Below are positions 17,652 to 26,196 of a DNA stretch of 64,000 nt, piece after piece (position 1 is the first letter of the stretch; the number at the start of each line of letters is the position of its first letter). The notes beneath the pieces were generated by a model, which did not search any database, was not told the DNA's origin, and was given only the letters and a program-made list of their open reading frames with translations. The position numbers and the translations under genes are program-made. Origin of the DNA: Roseimaritima ulvae (lineage in GTDB: Bacteria; Planctomycetota; Planctomycetia; Pirellulales; Pirellulaceae); the NCBI RefSeq assembly GCF_008065135.1, contig NZ_CP042914.1, positions 2,480,001 through 2,544,000 on the forward strand, written 5' to 3'.

Positions 17652-19073
17652 CTATCGCAGCGTTCGGCTTAGCGCCGCATGTGCGGCGTGCCAGCCGCAC
17701 ATGCCGTGGACGCCGGCTCCGGGAGGGGTGGAGGCGGAGCAGATAAAAATGCGCGGTGAAGGTGTGGTGTATGGATTCCAACGCGCGACCGGGCGGGTGA
17801 AGGTTTGCCACACATCCATCACGCCGCCGGTGATGTCGCCGCCGATGTAGTTCGCGTTGTAGTGCTCCAGGTCACGCGGAAACATCCGGTGTCGCTCCAG
17901 GATCAGGTCGCGAAACCCCGGCGCGAAACGCTCGATTTGTGCTTCAATTTGATCGGTCATGTCGACCGTGCAGCCCGCTGGCACGTGACAGTAACCCCAG
18001 CCCGTATGTTTGCCCTGGGGAGCTCGCGAATCATCAAACCGGCTCTGCTGAGCCACCAGCACGAAGGGCCGCTGGCAGGGCTGACCATCCCAAATCGCCT
18101 GTTCGGAAACGGCGATTTCTTCAAACGTACCGCCCACATGCACCGTGCCCGCACGACGACATGCATCGGAGGTCCACGGGATCGGTCCGTCGAGTGCCCA
18201 GTCGAGCTTGAACGATCCCGGACCGTGGCGAAACTTTTGTAGCTTGTTTCGATAACGTGCCGGCAATTCGTCGCCGGCAATCTGCACCAACTGACGGGGC
18301 GACAGGTCGAACAAAATCGCCTTGGCGGACGGCAACTCATTCAGCGATTCGACTGGCGCGTCCACTTCCACTTGGCCTCCCAGGCTTTCCAGGTAACGCT
18401 GCATGGCCACGATCAATTGTTCGGAACCCCCGCGAGGAAACGGCCAGCCTTTGGTGTGCGCCGTGACGCCAAACATCAATCCCACCGCCGCGGTCAAACG
18501 TTGATCGAGCGGAAGCATACTGTGGGCGGCCAGACCGGCGAACATGCCGCGGACTTCGTCGGTTTGAAACCAGCGATCGACAAACGCTTTGGCCGAACGC
18601 ACGCCTCGCAGCCCAAACCGCGCCAACAGCAGCGGGTGCTTGGGAAAGTGCAGGGGGCCCAGGGTTTCTTCTAAGAGCGATTCGGCATGTCGACAGAAAT
18701 ACTCGAAGACCTGCCGATAGGCCTTCACGTCCTCGCCAAACCCGTCCGCCGTTTCCTCCAACGAGCGGCTGACGCGGGCCGCGCGGTCCCCGTCGATGGG
18801 GTGCGCCAGCGGCAGTTCTGGATGAATCCACTGCAAGCCAAAATCGGTCAGCGGCAAGCTGCGGAAAAACGGCGAAGCCACGCCCAGCGGATGGATGGCC
18901 GAACAGATGTCGTGCTGGAACCCGGGAAGTGTCAGTTCGGCCGTCCGCGCACCGCCGCCCAATCGGTCTTTGGCTTCGCGAACCAACACCGACCGACCGG
19001 CGCGAGCCAGGGTGATCGCCGCCGCCAGTCCGTTGGGCCCGCCGCCCACCACAATTGCGTCAAACGCCGACAT
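17652..19073 (-). CDS. FAD-dependent phytoene-desaturase-like oxidoreductase
   Basis: A 473-aa flavoprotein. The N-terminal dinucleotide-binding motif is complete (VVGGGPNGLAAAITLARAG, then REAKDRLGGGART), and the C-terminal FAD-binding segment SPRIFICSASTPPGAGVHGM matches the CrtI/PYROXD2 class. The middle segment GWPFPRGGSEQLIVAMQRYL is typical as well. No phytoene synthase or other carotenoid gene is nearby, so carotenoid function is not supported by context; PYROXD2-like desaturases of unknown substrate are equally likely. The start at 19073 is chosen because the FAD motif begins 6 residues later. The SDR gene ends its unit 90 bases upstream on the same strand. Confidence 0.85.
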   Translation of the reverse strand: MSAFDAIVVGGGPNGLAAAITLARAGRSVLVREAKDRLGGGARTAELTLPGFQHDICSAIHPLGVASPFFRSLPLTDFGLQWIHPELPLAHPIDGDRAARVSRSLEETADGFGEDVKAYRQVFEYFCRHAESLLEETLGPLHFPKHPLLLARFGLRGVRSAKAFVDRWFQTDEVRGMFAGLAAHSMLPLDQRLTAAVGLMFGVTAHTKGWPFPRGGSEQLIVAMQRYLESLGGQVEVDAPVESLNELPSAKAILFDLSPRQLVQIAGDELPARYRNKLQKFRHGPGSFKLDWALDGPIPWTSDACRRAGTVHVGGTFEEIAVSEQAIWDGQPCQRPFVLVAQQSRFDDSRAPQGKHTGWGYCHVPAGCTVDMTDQIEAQIERFAPGFRDLILERHRMFPRDLEHYNANYIGGDITGGVMDVWQTFTRPVARWNPYTTPSPRIFICSASTPPGAGVHGMCGWHAAHAALSRTLR

Positions 19074-19163
19074 CTCGTTTCCATCTTTGATTGCCGCGGG
19101 GAAAGAAAGACCAAACCGTACCACAATCCCCACGCTGGGCAACAACCAACGCTAGGTATCGCC

Positions 19164-19952
19164 CTACCGCAACAGCGATTGGCCCCCATCGATCCACACC
19201 GGAGTACCGGTAACGTGGCTGGCCAGATCGCTCAGCAGGAATGCCGCCACGTGAGCGACCTGCTGCGGATCACCCATCGCTCCATCGGTCAATGGAATCT
19301 GCCCTTCTGGAAATTCCACCGGGGTCCGAATGCTTTCCAAGTCCTCCCGCTCGGTCTTGTCGTGGATCGCTGACTCGATGGCCCCGGGACAGATCACGTT
19401 CACACGAATCTTGGCGGGGGCCAGTTCGAGGGCGAGCATTTTGGTCAGCGCAAACTGTCCGGCTTTACTCGCCGCGTATGCCGAAGCCCCAGAATTGCTG
19501 AAGGTCCGTGTGCCGTTGATCGAAGACATGACGACGATGCTGCCGCCGCCGCGCTGTTTCATCAGCGGTACGCAGTGATGGATGGCCAGGTAGGTGCCCG
19601 TTAGGTTGACGTCGATCGTCTGTCGCCATTCTTCCGGCGTCAATTCATCGATGGGGGTCCAGGTTCCGTTGACACCCGCATTGGCCACCAAGGCATCCAA
19701 TTGGCCGCAGCGCTCGTTTACCTCGGACACGGCTTGTTGGACTTGCCGGTCATCGGTCACGTCGGCTTTGACCCATAAGGCTTTCCCGCCGTCGGCTTGG
19801 ATCTCGTCAACGACGGCTTGCATTTCCTGTTCGTCACGACTGAGGATCGCAACCTGGGCGCCGCACTGCGCACAGCACTTGGCGATCGCGGCTCCGATGC
19901 CTTCGCTGCCGCCGGTCACCATCACTACCCGGTCCGTCAAATCGATGTTCAC
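19164..19952 (-). CDS. SDR family oxidoreductase (FabG/glucose-dehydrogenase-like)
   Basis: A 262-aa classical SDR. It has TGGSEGIGAAIA for the cofactor, NAGVNG at about residue 90, the catalytic Ser in VVMSSINGT, and YAASKAGQFA with Tyr and Lys. The C-terminus has IDGGQSLLR. The Asn-Ser-Tyr-Lys tetrad is complete, so it should be active with NAD(P)H; the substrate is not predictable. It is upstream of, and on the same strand as, the desaturase-like gene (90-base gap), and divergent from the PEBP gene. A doubled 14-bp palindrome lies about 65-100 bases upstream of its start. Confidence 0.85.
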   Translation of the reverse strand: MNIDLTDRVVMVTGGSEGIGAAIAKCCAQCGAQVAILSRDEQEMQAVVDEIQADGGKALWVKADVTDDRQVQQAVSEVNERCGQLDALVANAGVNGTWTPIDELTPEEWRQTIDVNLTGTYLAIHHCVPLMKQRGGGSIVVMSSINGTRTFSNSGASAYAASKAGQFALTKMLALELAPAKIRVNVICPGAIESAIHDKTEREDLESIRTPVEFPEGQIPLTDGAMGDPQQVAHVAAFLLSDLASHVTGTPVWIDGGQSLLR

Positions 19953-20015
19953 GTTCTGCTCCCCGTGGGTTTGGAATCCGTTTGCTTTACACGCGTTTTT
20001 CTCGGCTGTTCACCG

Positions 20016-20052
20016 TGCGTTTCAACGCATCTTAACCGTGCGTTTCAACGCA
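20016..20052. promoter_or_regulatory. Candidate operator: duplicated 14-bp palindrome TGCGTTTCAACGCA
   Basis: Two identical perfect inverted repeats (TGCGTT-TC-AACGCA) at 20016-20029 and 20039-20052, 23 bases apart centre to centre, about two helical turns. They lie in the divergent gap between the SDR gene (start 19952, minus) and the PEBP gene (start 20230, plus). Spacing and symmetry fit a dimeric repressor binding cooperatively. No dedicated regulator gene is adjacent. Confidence 0.5.
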
Positions 20053-20229
20053 TTTTTTGTGCCAATCCCAGCAGCCCCAAAGCTAGGGAATTCCTGGTGA
20101 GCGAAGACCGTGGGCGATGGAATCCCAGCTAGGGACGCATACAATTGCGGTGCTCGGACGTGAACCGAATCTTTACAGCCTTTAAGACTTTACAGACTTT
20201 GAGAAACCACCAATGGAGCCTATCTAACC

Positions 20230-20730
20230 ATGAAGTTGACCAGTTCCGCTTTTGCTGACGGTGCCATGATTCCCGCCCAGTACACCGGCGTCGCCCAGGA
20301 CATCTCGCCGCCGCTGGCTTGGACCGAGGTGCCCGAAGGTACGCAAGCCTTCGCGCTGATTTGTGACGACCCGGATGCGCCCAGCCGCGCACAACCTCGT
20401 CCCGAGGGGCCTTGGGTGCACTGGGTGATCTATAACCTGCCGGCCACCGCGCAGCAGTTGCCCGAAGCGGTAACGCGGCAGTCGGAGCTTGGCCAGCCGG
20501 TCGAGGCCGTACAGGGCAAGAACGATTTCGATGCACCCGACAACATCGGCTATCGGGGCCCGATGCCGCCTGAAGGAAGCGGACCCCATCGTTATTTTTT
20601 CAAGCTCTACGCGTTGGACGCACCGCTAGACCTGTCCGCCAGCGATGCGGATAAAGAATCGTTGCTGGCGGCGATGCAAGGGCACGTGTTGGCCGAAGCC
20701 CAGTGGATGGGCCAGTTCGAACGCAAGTAA
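20230..20730 (+). CDS. YbhB/YbcL family Raf-kinase-inhibitor-like (PEBP) protein
   Basis: A 166-aa bacterial PEBP. The fold's signature segments are all there: PAQYTGVAQDISPPLAWTEV, FALICDDPDAPS (the DPDxP ligand loop), GPWVHWVIYNLPA, NIGYRGPMPPEGSGPHRYFF and YALDAPLDL. The length is typical. The ligand pocket binds phosphate-like anions in homologues; the cellular role in bacteria is not established. Single gene, convergent with the amidohydrolase gene. Confidence 0.93.
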   Translation: MKLTSSAFADGAMIPAQYTGVAQDISPPLAWTEVPEGTQAFALICDDPDAPSRAQPRPEGPWVHWVIYNLPATAQQLPEAVTRQSELGQPVEAVQGKNDFDAPDNIGYRGPMPPEGSGPHRYFFKLYALDAPLDLSASDADKESLLAAMQGHVLAEAQWMGQFERK

Positions 20731-20760
20731 TGCCCTCGCCCGGCAAGCGGCGGACGCCGG

Positions 20761-23700
20761 TTACGGGGCGCAGCGACCGCAGCTGCAGCCCACGGCGTCC
20801 GACAGTGTGAACCCCTGGCTGGGACTGCCGGCTCCGTCGTTCCAGTAAAAGGGCGTGCGGGGCATGCGGCTGCCATAGCGATTCATCCGATTGGCTTCGT
20901 AGATCCGGCCGTTGGCGATCACCGTGGCGATCTTTTCCGTATCACGAATTTTGACCGTCGGATCGGCGCCTTTCTGCAAAATCACCAGGTCCGCCAGCTT
21001 GCCTTTTTCGATCGAACCGAGGTCGCCGTCCAACCCCAGATATTTGGCTCCGTTGATGGTGCCGCAAGCCAGCGCTTGCATCGGAGTCATGCCGCCCTGG
21101 ACGAAACTCCACAATTCCCAGTGCGTGCAGATGCCGGCCAGCTGACCGTGGCCGCCGGACTGAACCAAACCGCCTTGGTCGACGACCTGTTTAGCGATTT
21201 CCGCCACGCGGATGTGGTTGTAGTCCTCCAACGGTGATTTTTGCCGACGCCGCGAGCGCGGATTCAGCACGTGCGGAGGAATGAAGGTTTGCAGGCGAGG
21301 GTGTAGCCAGAGATCGTTGGTGGCGTACCAGTACTGTTCGCCGCTAAGTCCGCCGTAGGCCACGTTCAGTGTGGGCGTGTAACCGACGCCGGTATTGCGC
21401 CACAGGTCCATGACATCATCGTAAGCGGTTTGCACGGGCAGGGTGTGTTCGATGCCGGTATGGCCGTCGACGATCATGGTCATGTTATGCATAAACGTCG
21501 AACCGCCTTCGGGCACGACCATCATCTTCAATTCTCGCGCCGCCGCGATCACTTGTTGACGTTGATCGCGTCGCGGTTGGTTGTAACTTTTGACACTGAA
21601 CGCTCCCACGGCTTTCATCCGCTGCAGGTGAAACTTGGCGTCTTCCAGACTGTTAATTTCCGCTTTAAAGGACCCGGTCGCGCCGTACAGGATTTTGCCC
21701 GTGGAAAAGGTCCGCGGCGCGGTGATCTTTCCCGCCTTGGTCAATTCGCTGGCGGCAAAAATACTGTGCGTATCGTTGCTGGGGTCGTGAATCGTGGTCA
21801 CGCCAAACGCCAGCCGAGCCATACTGACCCAGTTTTGCTGCGGCGTGATGCCACTGGCGGCCATCGGACCGTGGGCGTGGGTATCGATCAGTCCCGGCGT
21901 GACGACTTGTCCCTTCGCCTGAATCACGAAGGCGTCCTCGGGGACTTTGATTTTGTTCATCGGTCCCACGGCGGTGATGCGATTGCCTTCCAGCAAGATC
22001 ACGCCGCGATCGATCACCCCGGCTTTGCCCATCGTGACGATTTTGGCTCCCACAATGGCAACCTTGCCCTCGGGCTTGTCGTGCGGGTGTTGAAAGCCGA
22101 TGGCGATGGGTTCGGGCGGCGTGGGTTCGTCCGCTTCGGGGGTCACGTCGATGCTGTAGTAGTCAGGACCCAGGCTCCAGTGCAAACGTTTGCCGTCGCC
22201 GGAAAAGTGCACAAAGTCACCCGCCGTCTCACTGACTTTACGAATCGGCAAAGCCTTTCCGCCGGGACCGACAGAGATCGGCGACCCGGCATCGATCATT
22301 GGCGCCACGTAAACGTGAAAGCGTTCCACAAACGCGACATGTTTGCGGTCGGGGGAGACGCGGAAATCGGTGGCCCATTGGCTGGTGTAGTGAGTCCGTT
22401 GATCGGTGCCATCGAGCTGGATGCTGCACAGTTTGCGATTGTCCGCATCGCTACCGCCTTCCGATTTCGTGAAAAACACCCGGTCATTGGCCGCGGCAAA
22501 TTGCGGGGAGCTGGCGGATTTGGCGATCCGCTGCATGTCACCTCCGCGAGCACTGGAGCGATACAGGCCGGTATCGCGCGACCACAGGTGCGACGTCAAG
22601 TAACCGCCGGCGTGCTTTTCGTAAACCACCGTTTCTCCATCGGGAGAAAACACAGGATTCGTGTAATGCCCCGGTTCGGTGGTCACGATCCAGTTTTCCG
22701 CCGCTTGTGGATCCACCGCCGCGATGCGGACGGCGCCCAAAGACTGATCGTGCCAGCTGCAGTAGGCGATGTAGCGACCGTCGCGGGAGAAACTGGGGAA
22801 AAATTCGAAGTGGTCGGATTGAGTGGTCAGCCGCCGCGGCTGGCCGGAGGGCAGGTTGCGGACGTAGACATGTCCCAGGGCTTGATAGGCGACCATGCTG
22901 CCATCGGGCGCTGTGGTTACCGACCGCAGCATTTTGACATTAAAGTTGTCCTCGGCGACGGGGATCGGAAACCGCACGGCTTTGCGGATCGAACGCTGAT
23001 CGCGAATCCGAAACGGAATCACCTGGGCGCTGCCGTCGGCGACTTGGATGCGGCGAATTTTGCCTTTGGCCCAAATCACGATCGCTTCACCATCCGGCGT
23101 CCAGGCATAGGAACTGTAGACGCCATGGATCGCCCAGGCTTCTTGCATGTCGCGTTCCAGGTCTTCGTAAAGGACGCGGACGCCGCCCGAACGCAGGTCG
23201 TACAGATGCAAGCCGGTTTTGGCGCCCACGCGTCGCACAAAGGCGATCGTGCTGCCGTCGGGCGAAGGCACCGGTCGGCAGGCGCCGCCGGGGCCGGAGA
23301 TCAAGGTTTCGGTTTCGGACGTCTGCAAATCCAAACGCTTGACGACATAGATGCCTTTATGCGAGTCCTTGTCGTATTCGAAGGTGTTTCCCGGCGTGGC
23401 GTCTTGCGAGTAATACAGGTACCGACCATCGGGCGAGAAAATCGGTTCGTTGACGTCTTTTTGAGCGTTGGGTTTTTCCGTCAGTTGGATGCCCGCGGTG
23501 GCATCGGTGGCCAGCGCGTCGCGGTGGTACATCCACATCTCGCCACTACCCAACGAGCGGCGGCTGGTAAAGTGTTTGCGGGCGACGATGTATTGACCGT
23601 CGGGCGACCAGGCGGGACCGTTGAGCAGACGATAGGTCTCGCTGGTAACCTGCGTTAGGTTTTTACCATCTACATCGATCCGCCAAATGTTGTCGCCGCC

Positions 23701-24069
23701 TTTGTCGTTCTTTCCCGTGCGGTCGCTGGTGAAGGCGATCGTTTGTCCGTCGGGACTGAAACGCGGTTGCATATCCCAAGCGACACCGCTGGTCAGCTTC
23801 TTCGGTTTCCGCCCGCTGGTGGCCTTGCTGCCATCGGCACCTTCGATCGGCATCAGGTATAGATCGCCCAGCAAATCGAACACGATCGTTTGGCCGTCCG
23901 GACTGACGTCCAGGTTCAACCAGGTCCCTTCGTCGACATCGATGGGTTGAGCCTTCGAAGGGCCGGGCGGGGAGGCCACCTTCCAGGATTTGGCGGGAGC
24001 ATCCGCCAGGGCGTCGGTGGCGGCCAGCACAGCGAACAGCAGTAACGCAGCGTTCAATCGATGGAGCAT
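20761..24069 (-). CDS. Exported TolB-type beta-propeller + amidohydrolase fusion
   Basis: An 1102-aa protein. Signal peptide MLHRLNAALLLFAVLAATDALA. Residues ~40-640 hold many WD40-like TolB/PD40 repeats (for example DVSPDGQTIVFDLLGDLYL, RFSPDGQTIAFTSDRTG, SPDGRYLYYS, FSRDGRYIAYCSWHDQ). From ~700 an amidohydrolase domain starts: VIDRGVILLEGNRITAVGP, then GLIDTHAHGPMAASG with the HxH metal motif, SYNQPRRDQRQ (possible carbamylated-Lys region), HTGIEHTL, SGGHGQLAGICTHWE, and the closing GSIEKGKLADLVILQKGA. Such fusions are annotated as periplasmic amidohydrolases or imidazolonepropionase-like; the propeller may gate or bind substrate. I chose the ATG at the signal peptide, 51 bases inside the longest frame. 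Confidence 0.9.
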   Translation of the reverse strand: MLHRLNAALLLFAVLAATDALADAPAKSWKVASPPGPSKAQPIDVDEGTWLNLDVSPDGQTIVFDLLGDLYLMPIEGADGSKATSGRKPKKLTSGVAWDMQPRFSPDGQTIAFTSDRTGKNDKGGDNIWRIDVDGKNLTQVTSETYRLLNGPAWSPDGQYIVARKHFTSRRSLGSGEMWMYHRDALATDATAGIQLTEKPNAQKDVNEPIFSPDGRYLYYSQDATPGNTFEYDKDSHKGIYVVKRLDLQTSETETLISGPGGACRPVPSPDGSTIAFVRRVGAKTGLHLYDLRSGGVRVLYEDLERDMQEAWAIHGVYSSYAWTPDGEAIVIWAKGKIRRIQVADGSAQVIPFRIRDQRSIRKAVRFPIPVAEDNFNVKMLRSVTTAPDGSMVAYQALGHVYVRNLPSGQPRRLTTQSDHFEFFPSFSRDGRYIAYCSWHDQSLGAVRIAAVDPQAAENWIVTTEPGHYTNPVFSPDGETVVYEKHAGGYLTSHLWSRDTGLYRSSARGGDMQRIAKSASSPQFAAANDRVFFTKSEGGSDADNRKLCSIQLDGTDQRTHYTSQWATDFRVSPDRKHVAFVERFHVYVAPMIDAGSPISVGPGGKALPIRKVSETAGDFVHFSGDGKRLHWSLGPDYYSIDVTPEADEPTPPEPIAIGFQHPHDKPEGKVAIVGAKIVTMGKAGVIDRGVILLEGNRITAVGPMNKIKVPEDAFVIQAKGQVVTPGLIDTHAHGPMAASGITPQQNWVSMARLAFGVTTIHDPSNDTHSIFAASELTKAGKITAPRTFSTGKILYGATGSFKAEINSLEDAKFHLQRMKAVGAFSVKSYNQPRRDQRQQVIAAARELKMMVVPEGGSTFMHNMTMIVDGHTGIEHTLPVQTAYDDVMDLWRNTGVGYTPTLNVAYGGLSGEQYWYATNDLWLHPRLQTFIPPHVLNPRSRRRQKSPLEDYNHIRVAEIAKQVVDQGGLVQSGGHGQLAGICTHWELWSFVQGGMTPMQALACGTINGAKYLGLDGDLGSIEKGKLADLVILQKGADPTVKIRDTEKIATVIANGRIYEANRMNRYGSRMPRTPFYWNDGAGSPSQGFTLSDAVGCSCGRCAP

Positions 24070-24092
24070 AACAATCAAATTTGAGGGGGAAA

Positions 24093-24150
24093 CGTAGCCT
24101 AGGCTACGGCGCGGAGCCACAACCCAGGCTGGAAGCCTAGGCTACGGCGT
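24093..24150. repeat. Palindromic repeat, family H (CGTAGCCTAGGCTACGG)
   Basis: Two copies of the self-complementary core GTAGCCTAGGCTAC / AGCCTAGGCTACGGCG, separated by GCGGAGCCACAACCCAGGCT. A single copy is at 55061-55079. Confidence 0.65.
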
Positions 24151-24152
24151 GG

Positions 24153-24530
24153 CTAGGTGCGGTAGCCGAGTTGTTGGAGGGTGGTTTTAACTTGAGCTGC
24201 GTGGTCGCCCTGCAGTTCGATCAGATCCTGTTTGGCTTTGACCGTACCGCCCGTTCCACATGCGGCTTGCAGTTTGGTCAGCAGTTCGGGCAGGTCGTTG
24301 GCCTCGGCGGTCAGGCCTTCGATCACCGTGGCTCGCCGGTTGCCTTTGCGTTTCTGGACACTGACGCGAGCCGTTTGTTGATCAGGGGGCAGGCGAGCGG
24401 CGTCGCGTTTGCGGCGAGCTTCCGCGGCGGCTTTGTCGGCGGCGGTACAGACGCACTGCGATTCCGGTTTCCCGCAATCGTCGCAATCCGGGGGGATATC
24501 AAAAGGCGTGCCGGCAAACAGTCGGGTCAT
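24153..24530 (-). CDS. SUI1/YciH-family translation initiation factor-like protein
   Basis: A 125-aa protein. The N-terminus has CDDCGKPESQCVC, a Cys-rich segment that may bind zinc. The C-terminal ~75 residues are the SUI1 domain: VSVQKRKGNRRATVIEGL, LPELLTKLQAACGTGGTVK and IELQGDHAAQVKTTLQQLGY, with the conserved GTGG and QGDH motifs. Bacterial YciH proteins resemble eukaryotic eIF1 and influence start-site fidelity or stress translation. Single gene. Confidence 0.93.
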   Translation of the reverse strand: MTRLFAGTPFDIPPDCDDCGKPESQCVCTAADKAAAEARRKRDAARLPPDQQTARVSVQKRKGNRRATVIEGLTAEANDLPELLTKLQAACGTGGTVKAKQDLIELQGDHAAQVKTTLQQLGYRT

Positions 24531-24770
24531 GAGTTCAGCAAGCGAAGGAGAATTGCGGAGGACACGGGCGAGGCAGTTCTGATTCTACTCGGTTTCGCCA
24601 CAGACTCCATCGGCGTGCGGGCCGGCGGGAGCGATCGACGTAGCGCGATTCACATTGAGAGGCGGCAACGCCTTACGGCCGCAACTGCAGTCACAGTTGA
24701 CCTTGGTTAAGGCCCTGCGTAGCCTAATGAGTCCCACTCCGGTTTTAGCCCACCCTTATGGCGTCCCAAC

Positions 24771-26099
24771 ATGCAAACGCTGTCGCTGCGGACTTTTTCG
24801 GCTCGTCCCCTGTTTGTCGCAGCCGCCTGCGGGCTGCTGGGTTTGTTTGCCCTTAGCACGCCCTGTATGGCGCAATCTGAGCCGGACGAGTTACCCTTTG
24901 AATACCACCGAACCAAGGGCGACAACCCCCTGACGCGGCTGTTCGCCCAAGTCGACGCGGGAGAGGTGTCACTGGAATACGACGCCCACTATGGCGTTCT
25001 GCCGGCGCTGTTGGACGCGCTCGAAATCCCCGTCTCGTCGCAGGGACTGGTGTTTTCCAAAACCAGCTTGCAAGCCGGTCGGATTTCGCCCAAAAATCCG
25101 CGAGCGATTTATTTTAACGACGACGTTTATATCGGTTGGGTGCAGGGCAGCTCGCTGTTGGAGCTGTCGACGGCCGACCCCCATTTGGGCGCGGCGTTTT
25201 ATACGATCCGCATGCGTCCTGGGCGACCATATCTGCGACGCGAGAACAACGGCTGTCTGGCTTGCCACTATTTGCCAACCACCCAGCGGGTGCCGGGACA
25301 TACGGTCCGCAGCGTGCTGACGCGATCCAGTGGCAACATCAACAGTCTGGAACGTTCCTTTGTCACCGATCACTCCAGCCCCTTTGCCGAACGCTGGGGA
25401 GGGTGGTACGTCACCGGACAGTTAGGTGGCATGCAGCATATGGGCAACGCCTTTCTCGAAGGCGAAGAGTTGGTGCCGCACGGCGAGCCTAATCGCCAGA
25501 ATGTCAGCAGCGATATCGATACCTCGCGCTGGCTTTCGCCGCACAGTGACATCGTGGCGTTGATGGTGTTGGAACATCAGACGTATACGCAAAATACATG
25601 GACGCGAGCCAGCATGAACGTCCGTGGGGCGCTCAAGGCCGCCGGTGAGGAAGACGACAGCGATGAAGAAACAGCGGCGAACCTGCAAGAGGTGTTGCAG
25701 GCGTCGGCGAAACGAGTCGTCGACAGCCTGCTGTTTGTGGGCGAATCCAAGTTGACGGCGCCGATCAAAGGCTCGTCGAGCTTTGCGGAGGATTTTACTC
25801 GCCGCGGTCCCTTCGACGACCGTGGGCGCTCGCTGCGAACGTTTGACCTGGAAACGCGGATGTTTCGTTTTCCCTGCAGCTACCTGATCTATTCGTCTTC
25901 CTTCGATGCGCTCGAGCCCGCGCTGCGTGAGCGGGTGTATCAGCAATTGTGGGAGGTCTTGACCGGTCAGAACGACGCTCCGGAATACTCGCACCTGAGC
26001 CCGCAAACGCGGTCCGCCATCCTGGAAATTTTGCAGCAGACCAAACAGGATTTACCGTCTGGTTGGCAAGCCAATTTGCTTTCCGATGCGGGTCGTTAA
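24771..26099 (+). CDS. Exported protein of unknown function with one CXXCH motif
   Basis: A 442-aa protein I cannot assign to a family. It has a clear signal peptide (hydrophobic residues 12-32, ending CMAQS). A possible c-type haem site, GCLACHY, is near residue 163, set in a segment with prominent His and Met (PTTQRVPGHTVRS, later GGMQHMGNAF). Residues ~80-130 mention ARRISPKNPRA-like features common in di-haem peroxidase-type or cytochrome proteins, but nothing conclusive. The C-terminal half is alpha-helical with acidic EEDDSDEE. It is followed by the HAD phosphatase gene 97 bases later on the same strand. A periplasmic monohaem cytochrome-like role is inference. Confidence 0.7.
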   Translation: MQTLSLRTFSARPLFVAAACGLLGLFALSTPCMAQSEPDELPFEYHRTKGDNPLTRLFAQVDAGEVSLEYDAHYGVLPALLDALEIPVSSQGLVFSKTSLQAGRISPKNPRAIYFNDDVYIGWVQGSSLLELSTADPHLGAAFYTIRMRPGRPYLRRENNGCLACHYLPTTQRVPGHTVRSVLTRSSGNINSLERSFVTDHSSPFAERWGGWYVTGQLGGMQHMGNAFLEGEELVPHGEPNRQNVSSDIDTSRWLSPHSDIVALMVLEHQTYTQNTWTRASMNVRGALKAAGEEDDSDEETAANLQEVLQASAKRVVDSLLFVGESKLTAPIKGSSSFAEDFTRRGPFDDRGRSLRTFDLETRMFRFPCSYLIYSSSFDALEPALRERVYQQLWEVLTGQNDAPEYSHLSPQTRSAILEILQQTKQDLPSGWQANLLSDAGR

Positions 26100-26196
26100 G
26101 ATCGCGGGAAAGGCAACGAATTCGCCGGAATCGATTGGCTCGCACCGCGCGGAAGGGGTAAGTTTGGGAATCCTCCCAACCATCGTGAGCGTGCCC

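Noticed and set aside
17652-19073. Calling the oxidoreductase phytoene desaturase (crtI)
   Set aside because: The fold matches, but no carotenoid gene is nearby and PYROXD2-like proteins share the same motifs.
21430-23658. Long 742-codon plus-strand frame
   Set aside because: It is antisense to the beta-propeller/amidohydrolase gene, has no recognisable domain and its composition is that of a GC-rich shadow frame.
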